Program-made: the position numbers and the translations under genes
The notes under the pieces: generated by a model
Database searches by the model: none
What the model was told of the DNA's origin: nothing
What the model saw: the letters and a program-made list of their open reading frames with translations, nothing else
Source: Herbidospora sakaeratensis
GTDB lineage: Bacteria; Actinomycetota; Actinomycetes; Streptosporangiales; Streptosporangiaceae
Reading direction: 5' to 3'
Assembly (NCBI RefSeq): GCF_001570525.1
Contig: NZ_BBXC01000010.1
Location: 496,001 to 560,000, forward strand
Length of the DNA stretch: 64,000 nt
Part shown: piece by piece, positions 31,770 to 43,006 of the stretch
How positions within the stretch are numbered: position 1 is the first letter of the stretch
Layout of the letters: each line of letters starts with the position of its first letter

Positions 31770-33689
31770 TCAGCGGATGCGGCGTCCGGTCTCGGCACAG
31801 GAGTAACCGCCCAGAGCCTCTACTTCGGCCCGGAAGCCGGGCCGGGCGAGAAGAGCCCACAACGGAGCCAGCAACTCGTCGGACAGTCCGCCCGTTCGTA
31901 TCACCAGGTCATAGGGCTCTTGGGCCACCGGTACGAAGTCGAGCCCGAAGGCGCGGGCGGCGGCGAGGATCCCCATTCCGGCGTCTGCCCGTCCGGCGGC
32001 CACGGCGGCGGCCACCGCCAGGTGGGTGTGCTCCTCGCGGGAGTACCCCGGCACCTCGCCCGGGTCGATGCCGAGGCCGGCCAGCTCATGGTCGAGCAGC
32101 GCCCGCGTGCCGGCGCCGCGCTGCCGATTCACGTAGCGAAGGTCGGGCTTGGTCAGGTCTCTGATGCCGGTCAGGCCGAGCGGGTTGCCGGGAGCGACGA
32201 TCAGCCCCTGGTCACGGTGGACCAGCCTGATCACGGCGATGTCGGGATCGGCGCCCATCAGCCTGTCGATGTAGGGCAGCGTGTACTTGCCGGTGGCCGG
32301 GTCGAGCAGATGCGACCCGGCGATGTGGCACAGGCCGTCGCGCAGGGCCACCAGGCCGCCCAGGGAACCAACGTTCGACGACGCCAGGGTGATCAGCGGG
32401 TCGGCCGCGCGCAGGGCCGAGGCGGCGAGGTCGAGCACCAGGTCGTGGGAGCCGATCGCGACGATGGTCCGGCCGATCTCGGACAAGCCGCGCAGCAGCT
32501 CGACGCGGACCTCCTCCCCGGCATGATGACCTTCGACGCCGGAGGGCACGACGAGCAGCCCGTCGGCGCGGACGAGCGAGGTCAGCACCCCGGCTCCCCG
32601 GGGCAGCGGGGTCGCCACAAGCCGATCCTGTACGCGGCCCAGACGCACCCGCACCCAGTCGTCCATGCCGATGGCCGAGGGCAGCTTCCTGGCCAGGTGG
32701 GCCGTGGCCGACGGGCGTTCACGCGATGCGGCGCCCTCCAGTTCGGCGAGCATCGGCGCCGCGAAGATGTCGAAGGTCAGCGCCGCTGACACGGGGTAGC
32801 CGGGGACGCCGATGACGGGTGTCGCCTCGACCGCGCCCAGGACGACGGGGTGACCGGGACGCACCGCGACCCCGTGGACGGCGACGACGCCCGCCCCGGC
32901 GACCACGCGGGCGGTGTAGTCGTCGCGTCCGGCGCTGGAGCCCGCGACGAGCAGGACCAGGTCGGCCGCGCCGGTCGCCTCGCGGAGGACGGCGGTGATG
33001 GTCTCCGGATCGTCCGGGACGATGTCGGTGACCCGGGCCTCGCAGCCCGCCTCCCTCGCCTGGGCGGCGAGCATCATCGAGTTGGTGTCGAGGATGTCGC
33101 CTGGGGCGAGCGCCGCACCGATCGGGCGGATCTCGTCACCGGTCGGCACGATCACCACGCGCGGCGCGCGGCGGACGCCGAGTTCGACGGCCCCGGCGGC
33201 GGCGCAGGCGGCGATGTCGACGGGCCGCAGCCGATGGCCCTCCGGAAGCAGGAGTTCGCCCGCGCTGATGTCCTCCCCGATGGAGCGGACGTGCTGGTAG
33301 GGCGGGACCGCCGCCCGAAGCTCCGCCTCGCCTGCGGGCGTGCGATGCACGTGCTCGCGCATGACCACGGCGTCGTATCCGTCAGGCAGCGGGTCACCGG
33401 TGTCGACGACCGCGAAGTTCTCAACGGCGAGGAACACCGGGCTGGTCTCAGACGCGCCGACGGTGTCGGCCGCGCGAACGGCGATGCCGTCCATGGCCGA
33501 GGAGTCGAAAGCAGGGGAGGAGCGCAGCGCCCACACCGGCTCGGCCGTCACCCGGCCCACGGCGGCCCCGACCGCGACCCGGACCTGGTCGACCCTCGCG
33601 GGACAGCCCGCGGCGGCGCGCGTCTCGCGCCAGACCGAGTGGGCCTGGGCCGCGGGGACGTCGGAGACGAAGGGGCTTTCGGCGCTCAT
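31770..33689 (-). CDS. MoeA-PBP fusion protein for molybdopterin handling
   Basis: A 639-residue two-domain protein. Residues 1-400 are MoeA-like (SSPAFDSSAMDGIAVRA, VIVPTGDEIRP, VIGVPGYPVSAALTFD). Residues 420-639 resemble a periplasmic-binding-type domain (PBP-like, as at the C-terminus of some MoeA proteins), including ASSNVGSLGGLVALRDG and YVNRQRGAGTRALLDHEL. It lacks a signal peptide, so the domain is probably a cytoplasmic sensor of molybdate or tungstate. It overlaps the upstream moeA by four bases and is the last gene of the formate dehydrogenase operon. Confidence 0.85.
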   Translation of the reverse strand: MSAESPFVSDVPAAQAHSVWRETRAAAGCPARVDQVRVAVGAAVGRVTAEPVWALRSSPAFDSSAMDGIAVRAADTVGASETSPVFLAVENFAVVDTGDPLPDGYDAVVMREHVHRTPAGEAELRAAVPPYQHVRSIGEDISAGELLLPEGHRLRPVDIAACAAAGAVELGVRRAPRVVIVPTGDEIRPIGAALAPGDILDTNSMMLAAQAREAGCEARVTDIVPDDPETITAVLREATGAADLVLLVAGSSAGRDDYTARVVAGAGVVAVHGVAVRPGHPVVLGAVEATPVIGVPGYPVSAALTFDIFAAPMLAELEGAASRERPSATAHLARKLPSAIGMDDWVRVRLGRVQDRLVATPLPRGAGVLTSLVRADGLLVVPSGVEGHHAGEEVRVELLRGLSEIGRTIVAIGSHDLVLDLAASALRAADPLITLASSNVGSLGGLVALRDGLCHIAGSHLLDPATGKYTLPYIDRLMGADPDIAVIRLVHRDQGLIVAPGNPLGLTGIRDLTKPDLRYVNRQRGAGTRALLDHELAGLGIDPGEVPGYSREEHTHLAVAAAVAAGRADAGMGILAAARAFGLDFVPVAQEPYDLVIRTGGLSDELLAPLWALLARPGFRAEVEALGGYSCAETGRRIR

Positions 33690-34902
33690 CGGTACAGCAC
33701 CACCTCTACCTCGGTGCCCGCGTCGAGGCCGGTGGCCGGTTCGGGCACGATCACGTATCCGTCGGCACGAGTCAACACCGACAGCAGCGCCGACGGGCCG
33801 AAGATCGGCTCTGCCACGCCCTCACGGACGACGACCTGGACCACGTCGAGCCGCCCGGCCGCCGACGCCAGGTCGCGCGACAGCCGGGCACGCGTGCCGG
33901 GCTGTGGCGGCGGCGACTCGCATCCGGAGATGCGCCACAGCAGCGGAATGCCGACCTGCCCGAACACGACCAGCGCCGAGAGCGGATTGCCGGGCAGCCC
34001 GATGACGGGGATCCCGGAGCACTCGGCCAGCAGCGTGGGCTTGCCCGGCTTGATGGCGATCCCGTGACACCAGACCTCGCCGAGAGCGGCCACCGCGCCC
34101 GCCGTCTCATCGCGCGCGCCGACCGACGACCCCGCCGACACGATCACCAGGTCGGACCCGGGCAGGATCTCGGACAGTCGCTCCTTGAGCGCGCCGGGCT
34201 CGTCGGGCACGATCCCGGCGATCACCGGCTCGCCGCCCGCGTCGGCGACCAGTCCGGCCAGGGCGGAGGCGGTGGCGTCGCGCACCTGCCCGGCGGAGAG
34301 CTCCGCGGTCTCGGGCGGCACCACCTCGTCGCCGGTGGAGACGATCGAAACTCTCGGACGCCGGTGCACAGCGACCGAGGTCACCCCCGCAGCGGCGAGG
34401 AAACCAAGGTCGGGAGCCCGCAACGGCCGGCCGGCCGGGGCCAGGACACCACCCGCCACGACGTCTTCGTCGGCACGCACGATGCCGCCGCCCGGGGCGA
34501 CGGGCCGGGTGACCTCGATCGTGCCGGGCATGGTCTCGGCGGTGTACTCGACCATGACGACCGCGTCGGCGCCCTCGGGGATCACGCCCCCGGTCGGCAT
34601 CGTGACACACCCGCCCGCCCGGACCGTCACGGTCGGCGCGGCGCCCATCGACACCGCGCCGAGCAGGTCGAGATAGGACGGCAGCCCGTCGGAGGCGCCG
34701 TAGGTGTCACTTGCCCGGACCGCGAAACCGTCGACGGTGGAGCGGGCGAAGCCGGGCAGGGCGGCCGGTGCGCCGATCTCCGCGGCGGGCACCCGGTGGA
34801 GCGCCTCGGACAGAGGCACCCGCTCCACCGGGGTGCGATGCGCCGGCCGGAAACCGGCCCGCACCTCGGCGAGGGTGCGGGCGGTGAAGAATTCCTTGCC
34901 GC

Positions 34903-34906
<4 letters not shown>
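33686..34906 (-). CDS. moeA: Molybdopterin molybdotransferase MoeA
   Basis: A 406-residue MoeA with the domain order linker, catalytic and C-terminal beta domain. Motifs: FARSTVDGFAVRASDTYGAS, SIVSTGDEVVPPE, PGSDLVIVSAGSSVGARDE, PVIGLPGNPLSALVVF. It inserts molybdate (or tungstate) into adenylated molybdopterin. Its start overlaps the stop of the fdh beta subunit gene and its stop overlaps the MoeA-PBP start, so all are translated together with the enzyme that uses the cofactor. Confidence 0.9.
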
Positions 34907-36629
<1,723 letters not shown>

Positions 36630-36633
<4 letters not shown>

Positions 36634-39518
36634 TTCGCCGCCTCGACCTGGATCGCGCAGAACTTGAACTCGGGGATCTTGCCGGTGGGGTCGATCTCGT
36701 CGATCGTCAGCAGGTTCGCCGCAGCCTCACGGAAGTGGAACGGGATGAAGCAGTTGCCCAGCTGCTCGCGGTGGGAGATGCGCACCTGCAACTCGATGGC
36801 GCCACGCCGGGACCACACCCGCGCCATCTGGCCGTGGGCCAGGCCCCGGTCGGCGGCATCCTTGGGGTTCATGTAGACCTCGGCGATCGGCGAGATCGTG
36901 TCGAGCGCGAACGACCGCCGCGTCATCGACCCGGTGTGCCAGTGTTCGAGCAGCCGCCCGGTGTTGAGCACCAGCGGATACTCCCCGTCGGGCAGCTCCT
37001 TCGCCGGAAGCCACTGCGCCGGGACGAGGTGGGCCAGGCCGTCGTCGGTGTTGAACCGCTCGTCGAACAGGACCACCGTCCCGTCGGAATGTTCGGGGTC
37101 GGCGTTGGGGTAGAGCTTCCCCGTCAGGCCGAGGTTGTCGTGGCGCAGGTTCGCGTACGACGGCATCAGCTCCACCATCTCGTCGAACACCTCACTGGGC
37201 GAGGTGTAGGACCAGTCGAGGCCGATCCGCTGCGCGATGTCCTGGACGATCTCCCAGTCGACCCGGGCCTGCCCCGGCGGGTCCATCACCTTGCGGCCGA
37301 GCTGGACCCGCCGGTCGGTGTTGGTGTAGCTGCCGTCCTTCTCCAGGTAGGACGAGGCGGGCAGGATGACGTCGGCGAACTCGGCGGTCTCGGTCATGAA
37401 GATGTCCTGGACCACCAGGAACTCCAGCTGAGACAGCGCCTTGCGCACCTTGTTGATGTTGGGGTCGGACAGGAACGGGTTCTCACCCAGCATGTACATG
37501 CCGCGCACGCCGCCCGGCTTCAGCACCGACCCGATGATCTCGGTGACGGTCAGACCCCGGTTGGGGTCGAGCGTGGTGCCCCACGCCTCCTCGAACCGCC
37601 GCCGCGCGGCGTCGAGATCGACGCCCTGGTAGTCGGGATAGAACATCGGGATCAGCCCCGCGTCGGAGGCGCCCTGCACGTTGTTCTGCCCGCGCAGCGG
37701 ATGCAGGCCGGTGCCCGGCTTGCCGACGTTGCCGGTGATCGAGCACATCGCGATCAGGCAGCGGGCGTTGTCGGTGCCGGTGGTGTGCTGGGAGATGCCC
37801 ATGCCCCAGTAGATGACCCCGGCCTTGGCCTCGCCCCAGACCCGCGCGACCTTCCGGATCAGCTCGGCGTCGACGCCGGTGATCTGCGCGCCGCGCTCCG
37901 GCGGGTAGTCGTTGACCGTGCGGACCAGCTCTTCGAAGTTGGAGACTCGGGCCTTGATGAATTCGAGGTCGATCAGGTTGAGCCGGATCACCTCGTGCAT
38001 GACCGAGTTGTAGAACGCCACGTCGGTGCCGGGCTTCACCTGGCAGTGGAAGTCGGCGTGCTCGGAGACCGTGCTGGCGCGCGGGTCGACGTAGATGATC
38101 TTCGTGCCGCGACGGCGGGCCTGCTTGAAGAACGAGCTGGCCACGGGGTGGTTGGCCGTCGGGTTCGACCCCGTGATGATCACGACGTCGGCGTTGGCGA
38201 CGTCGCCGTAGGTGGTCGAGACGGCGCCCGAGCCGACGCCCTCGAACAGCGCGGCCACCGACGAGGCGTGGCAGAGGCGGGTGCAGTGGTCGATGTTGTT
38301 GGTGCCGAACCCGGCCCGGATCAGCTTCTGGAAGAGGTAGGCCTCCTCGTTGGAGCACTTCGCCGAGCCGAACCCGGCGATGGCGCCGGCCCCCTGCCCG
38401 GTGTGGATCTCCTTCAGCCGCCGCGCGACGAGGTCGAGCGCCTCTTCCCAGGTGGCCTCGCGGAAGTGGGGCAGCACCTCGTCGTAGTCGACCAGGCCGC
38501 CGGGCTTGCGCCGCCCGTCCTTGCCGTTCTTGCTCAGCTTCCCGCCACGCCGCCCGCGCTCCCCGGCGCTGTCGCCGCGTACGTCGGCCGAGAGCGGGCC
38601 CTTGGGATAGGAGGAGTCGACGCGGATCAGGGGCACCGTCAGACGCTGGGGCGAGGCGGCGTAGTCCCAGCCGTAGCGGCCCTTGACGCACAGGCGGCCC
38701 TTGGAACCGGGCTGGTCGCGGCCCTCGGCGAAGGCGATGGCGCCGCGCGAGCGGTCGACGTAGTAGGTGAGCGCGCAGCCGACGCCGCAGTAGGGGCAGA
38801 CGCTGTCGACCGCGTCGAGCTCCAGCCGGGGCCGGATCGGCACGTCGTTGATCGGCTTGTTGGTCAGCGCGCCCGTGGGACACGCCTGCACGCACTCGCC
38901 GCAGGTCACACACGAACTGGACCCCATCGGGTCGTTGAGGTCGAAGGCGATCTTCGTCGAGTAGCCCTTGCCCGACCGGCCGATGACGTCGTTGCCCTGG
39001 ACGTCGTCGCACGCCCGGACACAGCGGTCACACAGGATGCACGCGTCGTGGTTGACGGCGATCACCGGGTTGGACATGTCGAGGCCACGCCCCGAGCCGC
39101 ACGGCAGGTCGGTCGTCTCCTTGGCGACGTCGAACCGGTCGGCGAGGTCGAGGAGCATGTTGTCGGCAGTGGTGGTCTGCTTCGGGTCCTCCTCGCGGAG
39201 CGGCTGGTCGGAGATCAGCAGCTCGGTGAGGGTGGCCCGGCTGCGTTCCAGCTCGGGGGTGCTGGTCTTGACCTTCATGCCGTCATCGCAGGGACGCACG
39301 CACGCGGCGGCGAACGCCCGCCCGCCGGTGTCCACCACGCACATTCGGCAGACCCCTACAGGGTCATAACGCTCGTCATGACACAGCACCGGGATATCGA
39401 CGCCTGCCTGCTTCGCGGCGTCATAGATGCTGGTGCCCTCCGGCACGGTCACGGCGCGGCCGTCGATCTCGACAGACACGGTCCGAATGGACGTCGCCGG
39501 CTCCTCGAGGATCGTCAT
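36630..39518 (-). CDS. fdhA: Formate dehydrogenase alpha subunit, Mo/W-bis-MGD
   Basis: A 962-residue catalytic subunit. From the N-terminus: a 2Fe-2S ferredoxin domain (CHDERYDPVGVCRMC), a NuoG-type His/Cys cluster (HDACILCDRCVRAC), a 4Fe-4S motif (CVTCGECVQACPTG), then the molybdopterin domain starting VCPYCGVGC. The metal ligand is cysteine, in HCTRLCHASSV; no selenocysteine codon is used. Start ATG 39518 has GAGG five bases upstream. It oxidises formate to CO2. A basic Gly/Lys/Arg-rich insertion (GERGRRGGKLSKNGKDGRRK) is notable. Confidence 0.9.
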
Positions 39519-39546
39519 CCCAACCTCATCAGTCGAGCAATATAGT

Positions 39547-39568
39547 GGCATACAGAATACGGCATACA
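39547..39568. promoter_or_regulatory. Direct repeats GGCATACA upstream of fdhA
   Basis: GGCATACA at 39547-39554 and 39561-39568, 14 bases apart start to start, in an AT-rich region just upstream of fdhA. A related palindrome CATACTGTATG lies upstream of the MobA-MoaD gene (42310-42320). A common regulator of the Mo/W block is plausible. Confidence 0.4.
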
Positions 39569-39606
39569 ATTATCGTGCGGCAATTGTCCTGCTATGGCTG
39601 CCCAGG

Positions 39607-41406
39607 TTACGCGTCGAGTAGCAGGTCAGGGAGGTCGGCCACGACACGACCTTCCTGATCCAAGCCGCGAGCCGCGTAATAGTCGGAGATCATCGCTCCC
39701 AGGCGGTCGGCGTCGAGCGCCGCATGACGGCCCGAACCGAGCTCCAACGGCGTCTCCAGCATCCGGGCCGGGAGCGTGTCGTCGGCGGCGGTGGCGCCCT
39801 CACGTGTGTTGAAGGCCCGCTTCGCCCGGACGATCCGCCGCGCGGTTGCGCGCAGCTCGGCCGCGTCGACCTGCCAGCCGGTGACCAGCGCGAGCAACTT
39901 GGCCCACTCGGTGAACGGGTCGTCGAAGACGCCGCGCAGGAACTTGCAGAGGATCATCGAGTCCATCACCGCGGCGCGGTCTTCGGTCTCGACGGCGGCG
40001 GCGACATGGGCGGACCCGCCGGCCAGCCGGTCGAGGTCGCCCGACAGGTCGGCCTCGTAGGCGCCCGACCGGTTGTGGTCGGCGCCTCGTGCGTTCACCG
40101 CGAGGCCGAGCGCCATCGTCTGCAGGCTCCGGGGCTCGTACCCAGGAAGTTCAAGGCCTTTGACCTGCGGCGCGAAGTCGATGGAATCCTGCCCGACCAC
40201 GGCGGCGGCCCGGCGCGAGCCCTGCGCGAGCAGTTCCCCGAGGCCGGGGGACCTGGCCCCGATCAGGTCGAGCGCGCGCAGCAGCGCCGCGCCGTCGCCG
40301 AACCGCAGCCACGGCTCGTCGATCAGGCCGCGTTCGGCACACTCCATCGCCCAGGCGACCGTGCCGCCCGCCGAGATGGTGTCGATCCCCAGTTCGTCGC
40401 AGCGCGCGCTGGCGGCGAACACCTCGTCGGGGTCGGACACGCCACACAACGGGCCGAGAGCGAAGACGTTCTCGTACTCCATCCGCTGGGTGCCGCCGCC
40501 CTTGCGCGAGTAGATGTGCTCGCAGCCGATGGAGCACGACGCGCAGCTGTTGCGCGCCACCCCGCGCAGTTGGTGGAGCTCCTCGGCGGCCAGCCGGGGC
40601 GCCCCTTCGAAGGTGGCGGCGGTGAAGTTGCGGGTCGGCAGGGTGCTGACGGCGTTGAAGGCCAGCAGGTTGGCCAGCGTGCCCAGCTCCCGGTACTTCG
40701 CGGTGGCCGGGCCGAAACTGCGCCTGCGCAGGTCACGGGCGGCGGCCAGGACGCCGGGCTGGTCGGCGACCGACACCTTGGTCGCGGCTCTGACCAGGAT
40801 GGCCTTGACGTTCTTGGCGCCCATCGTCGCGCCCAGACCGCCCCGGCCCGCGTGGCGGCCGTCGTGGCTGATGGTCGCGTAGCGGACCAGCCGCTCACCC
40901 GCCGGGCCGATGGCGGCGGTACGCCAGTTGCGGCCGAACCGCGCCCGAGCCGCCGACTCCGCTTCGGCCGCGGTTAGGCCGGCCAGCTCGGGGGCCGGTT
41001 CGAGGCGCACGCCGTCGCCGTCGATCAGCAGTACCGAGAGCTCGTCGGCGCGGCCCCGGATCACGAGCGCGTCGTGTCCGGTCAGCTTGCCCGCGATGGC
41101 GAACTGGCTGGAGGCGAGAGCGTCGGTCAGCAGCCCGGTCAGCGGCGACTTGGCCACGACGGCGAACTTCGCGCTAGTCGTCAGCGGGGTGCCGACCAGG
41201 GAGGAGAAGACGAAGGCCAGCGGCGCCTCGGGAGCGAGGGGGTCGACGCCGGCGGGGGCCAGACGGTGGAGCAGCCAGGTGCCGAGGCCGACGCCGCCCA
41301 GGTATGAGCGCAGCACCCGTTCGTCGAGCTCGTAGGGAGTGCTTGTCGCGCTGCTCCCGGCGACGTCGACGAGCAGGGCCCGTCCGAAGAATCCACCTGG
41401 TGCCAT
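39607..41406 (-). CDS. Aldehyde:ferredoxin oxidoreductase family (tungsten-pterin) enzyme
   Basis: A 599-residue AOR-family protein. N-terminal pterin-binding domain with YLGGVGLGTWLLHRLAPAG and GRGGLGATMGAKNVKAILVR. 4Fe-4S cysteines in SCASCSIGC and, near the C-terminus, SMILCKFLRG. AOR enzymes use tungsten bis-pterin and oxidise aldehydes to acids with ferredoxin as acceptor. It lies one base after the MobA-MoaD fusion gene. AOR is uncommon in aerobic actinomycetes, so this suggests use of tungsten or a low-potential pathway, possibly paired with formate dehydrogenase. Confidence 0.88.
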   Translation of the reverse strand: MAPGGFFGRALLVDVAGSSATSTPYELDERVLRSYLGGVGLGTWLLHRLAPAGVDPLAPEAPLAFVFSSLVGTPLTTSAKFAVVAKSPLTGLLTDALASSQFAIAGKLTGHDALVIRGRADELSVLLIDGDGVRLEPAPELAGLTAAEAESAARARFGRNWRTAAIGPAGERLVRYATISHDGRHAGRGGLGATMGAKNVKAILVRAATKVSVADQPGVLAAARDLRRRSFGPATAKYRELGTLANLLAFNAVSTLPTRNFTAATFEGAPRLAAEELHQLRGVARNSCASCSIGCEHIYSRKGGGTQRMEYENVFALGPLCGVSDPDEVFAASARCDELGIDTISAGGTVAWAMECAERGLIDEPWLRFGDGAALLRALDLIGARSPGLGELLAQGSRRAAAVVGQDSIDFAPQVKGLELPGYEPRSLQTMALGLAVNARGADHNRSGAYEADLSGDLDRLAGGSAHVAAAVETEDRAAVMDSMILCKFLRGVFDDPFTEWAKLLALVTGWQVDAAELRATARRIVRAKRAFNTREGATAADDTLPARMLETPLELGSGRHAALDADRLGAMISDYYAARGLDQEGRVVADLPDLLLDA

Positions 41407-41407
41407 C

Positions 41408-42271
41408 TCAGCCTCCTGCGTCCGCGGAGAGGAAGGAGACCGTGTCACCCGCCACCAGGGGCAACTGTTCGTCGCGGGTGACCTGGTCACCGTTGAGCGC
41501 GGCCACCACGTGGCGGTTCAGGGTGAGCCCGGCCGCCGTGGCGGCGGCTCCGAGGATGGCGGCCCGGACCTCGCGCGGCCGGTGGCTGCCGTTCCGCGCG
41601 AGCGCGCCGAAGCACTCCACCACGATCTCCGGCGGCGTCTGGTCGCGGGCCGCCGCGTAGTCCTCGGGGGAGTTGATGTTCACGACGGATTCCAGCGTCG
41701 GGTCGCGTCGCGCGAGTTCGGCGTCGGCCAGCAGATCCTCGTCGCCGAGTTGGGCGACGTCGCAGTGCTTGAAGAGCATGCCCGGCCGGAGGTCGCCTTC
41801 GGCCAGGAGATCCTTGACCAGGCCGGCCAGTGAGGTCCGGTATCCGGCGGCCAGGGGCTGCCGGAAGCCTCGGGCCACCGGCAGCGCGACGTCGGTCCCC
41901 GCGGGCAGGGCGCGCATGACTCGGCGGACGTAGGCCGGGTGGAGGAACGGCATGTCGGTGGAGCACACGAAGGCGGTCTCGGCCCGGTCGGCCAGCGCCG
42001 CGAGCCCCACGGCCAGCCCCTGCATGGGGCCGAGACCTTCCACGGGGTCCTCGACCACCGAGACGCCCGGCGGGAGCGGAGGCAGTTCCTGATCGGGCGC
42101 GGCCACCACGATCACCGGCCCGTCGACCGTCCGGGCGAGGATCGCGGCGGCTCGGTAGAGCAGTGTCGAACCGTGCCACTCCAGCCAGGCTTTGGGCTGC
42201 CCCATACGCGTGGAACGCCCGCCCGCAAGAACAACGCCCGCAGTTGTCGGCATCTCCGCATGGTAGGTCAC
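41408..42271 (-). CDS. MobA-MoaD fusion for molybdenum/tungsten cofactor synthesis
   Basis: A 287-residue fusion. Residues about 8-195 are MobA, the GTP:molybdopterin guanylyltransferase (GVVLAGGRSTRMGQPKAWLE, FVCSTDMPFLHPAYVRR). Residues about 210-287 are a ubiquitin-fold MoaD/ThiS domain ending FLSADAGG, with the diglycine needed for thiocarboxylation. GTG 42271 has AAGGGA upstream; the ATG at 42253 has a Shine-Dalgarno touching the codon. It supplies the dinucleotide cofactor and possibly pterin sulfur to the adjacent AOR and FDH. Confidence 0.82.
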   Translation of the reverse strand: MTYHAEMPTTAGVVLAGGRSTRMGQPKAWLEWHGSTLLYRAAAILARTVDGPVIVVAAPDQELPPLPPGVSVVEDPVEGLGPMQGLAVGLAALADRAETAFVCSTDMPFLHPAYVRRVMRALPAGTDVALPVARGFRQPLAAGYRTSLAGLVKDLLAEGDLRPGMLFKHCDVAQLGDEDLLADAELARRDPTLESVVNINSPEDYAAARDQTPPEIVVECFGALARNGSHRPREVRAAILGAAATAAGLTLNRHVVAALNGDQVTRDEQLPLVAGDTVSFLSADAGG

Positions 42272-42309
42272 GCCGCCGGTTCCCTTGTGTCCGCTAGTCG
42301 TGCATGTTC

Positions 42310-42320
42310 CATACTGTATG
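42310..42320. promoter_or_regulatory. Palindrome CATACTGTATG before the MobA-MoaD gene
   Basis: A perfect 5-1-5 palindrome about 40 bases upstream of the MobA-MoaD start. It shares GTATG/CATAC with the GGCATACA repeats before fdhA, suggesting one regulator for the two transcription units. Confidence 0.35.
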
Positions 42321-42433
42321 CATAACCTACACCGCCGAACCCGCCGTGGAGCAGGCGGGGGGGTGCTCATGGTGCCAAGTGCGGCTGGGCCTCGCCCTCC
42401 GAGCAGTGAAGCCCACGACTTGCTGTTTGGTCG

Positions 42434-42967
42434 TTGAATAGAGATCTGGGGCCAGATATCGAGAGGCATCCGCTTCCTCCTGCGACGGCTGCGGCCCTCG
42501 CCATGGTACGGAGCCCGTACGCGCGCGAACGGTTGGCTGAGCTGGAGACGCGTTTCGCCGGGTTGCCGTGGACGCACCGCCTCGGTGTAGCCACAGTGCA
42601 TACCGATCCGTACTTCGTGCCAGCGGTGATCCAATTCATCGACGAAGCCGGCAATTGGCGTTCAGGCGAGCAGGCTGGGCGAATCCTCGTACAGCACGCC
42701 TCATTCCTGACCATCGAGGCCTTGCGAGAGGCCTTGAACGGCTGGTGTAAGAACACGCAGTGCCGAACGGCGGCGGACGTGCCGAATCTCGCGGTGCTCC
42801 ACTTCCACGGCACGTCGCACCTCGGTCCTCAGCGCGCCCCGGTGTTCAGGGAGTTTCTGGCCAACATCCGGGAGCTACAAGGCGAGGGCGACTACTACAG
42901 TTACCCGGCGCTGGAGGAGACTCTGGCTCGGTCGGGATACAATTTTTCAGTGGCTTCAGCACCCTGA
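42434..42967 (+). CDS. Protein of unknown function
   Basis: A 177-residue protein without known motifs: LAELETRFAGLPWTHRLGVA, YFVPAVIQFIDEAGNWRSGE, LQGEGDYYSYPALEETLARS. Neither the TTG at 42434 nor an ATG at 42503 has a clear Shine-Dalgarno. GC content is lower than in the Mo/W genes before it, suggesting the start of transferred DNA. It ends 39 bases before the convergent GNAT gene. Confidence 0.5.
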   Translation: MNRDLGPDIERHPLPPATAAALAMVRSPYARERLAELETRFAGLPWTHRLGVATVHTDPYFVPAVIQFIDEAGNWRSGEQAGRILVQHASFLTIEALREALNGWCKNTQCRTAADVPNLAVLHFHGTSHLGPQRAPVFREFLANIRELQGEGDYYSYPALEETLARSGYNFSVASAP

Positions 42968-43006
42968 GGTCCGCCTCCATCCGAGGCTGGGCCATGTTCT
43001 GGTGAG

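Noticed and set aside
31601-31798. 65-residue minus-strand gene
   Set aside because: Arg/Ser/Pro-rich, no Shine-Dalgarno, and overlaps the end of the MoeA-PBP gene.
36735-39545. Long plus-strand frame opposite fdhA
   Set aside because: Antisense shadow of a strongly conserved gene.
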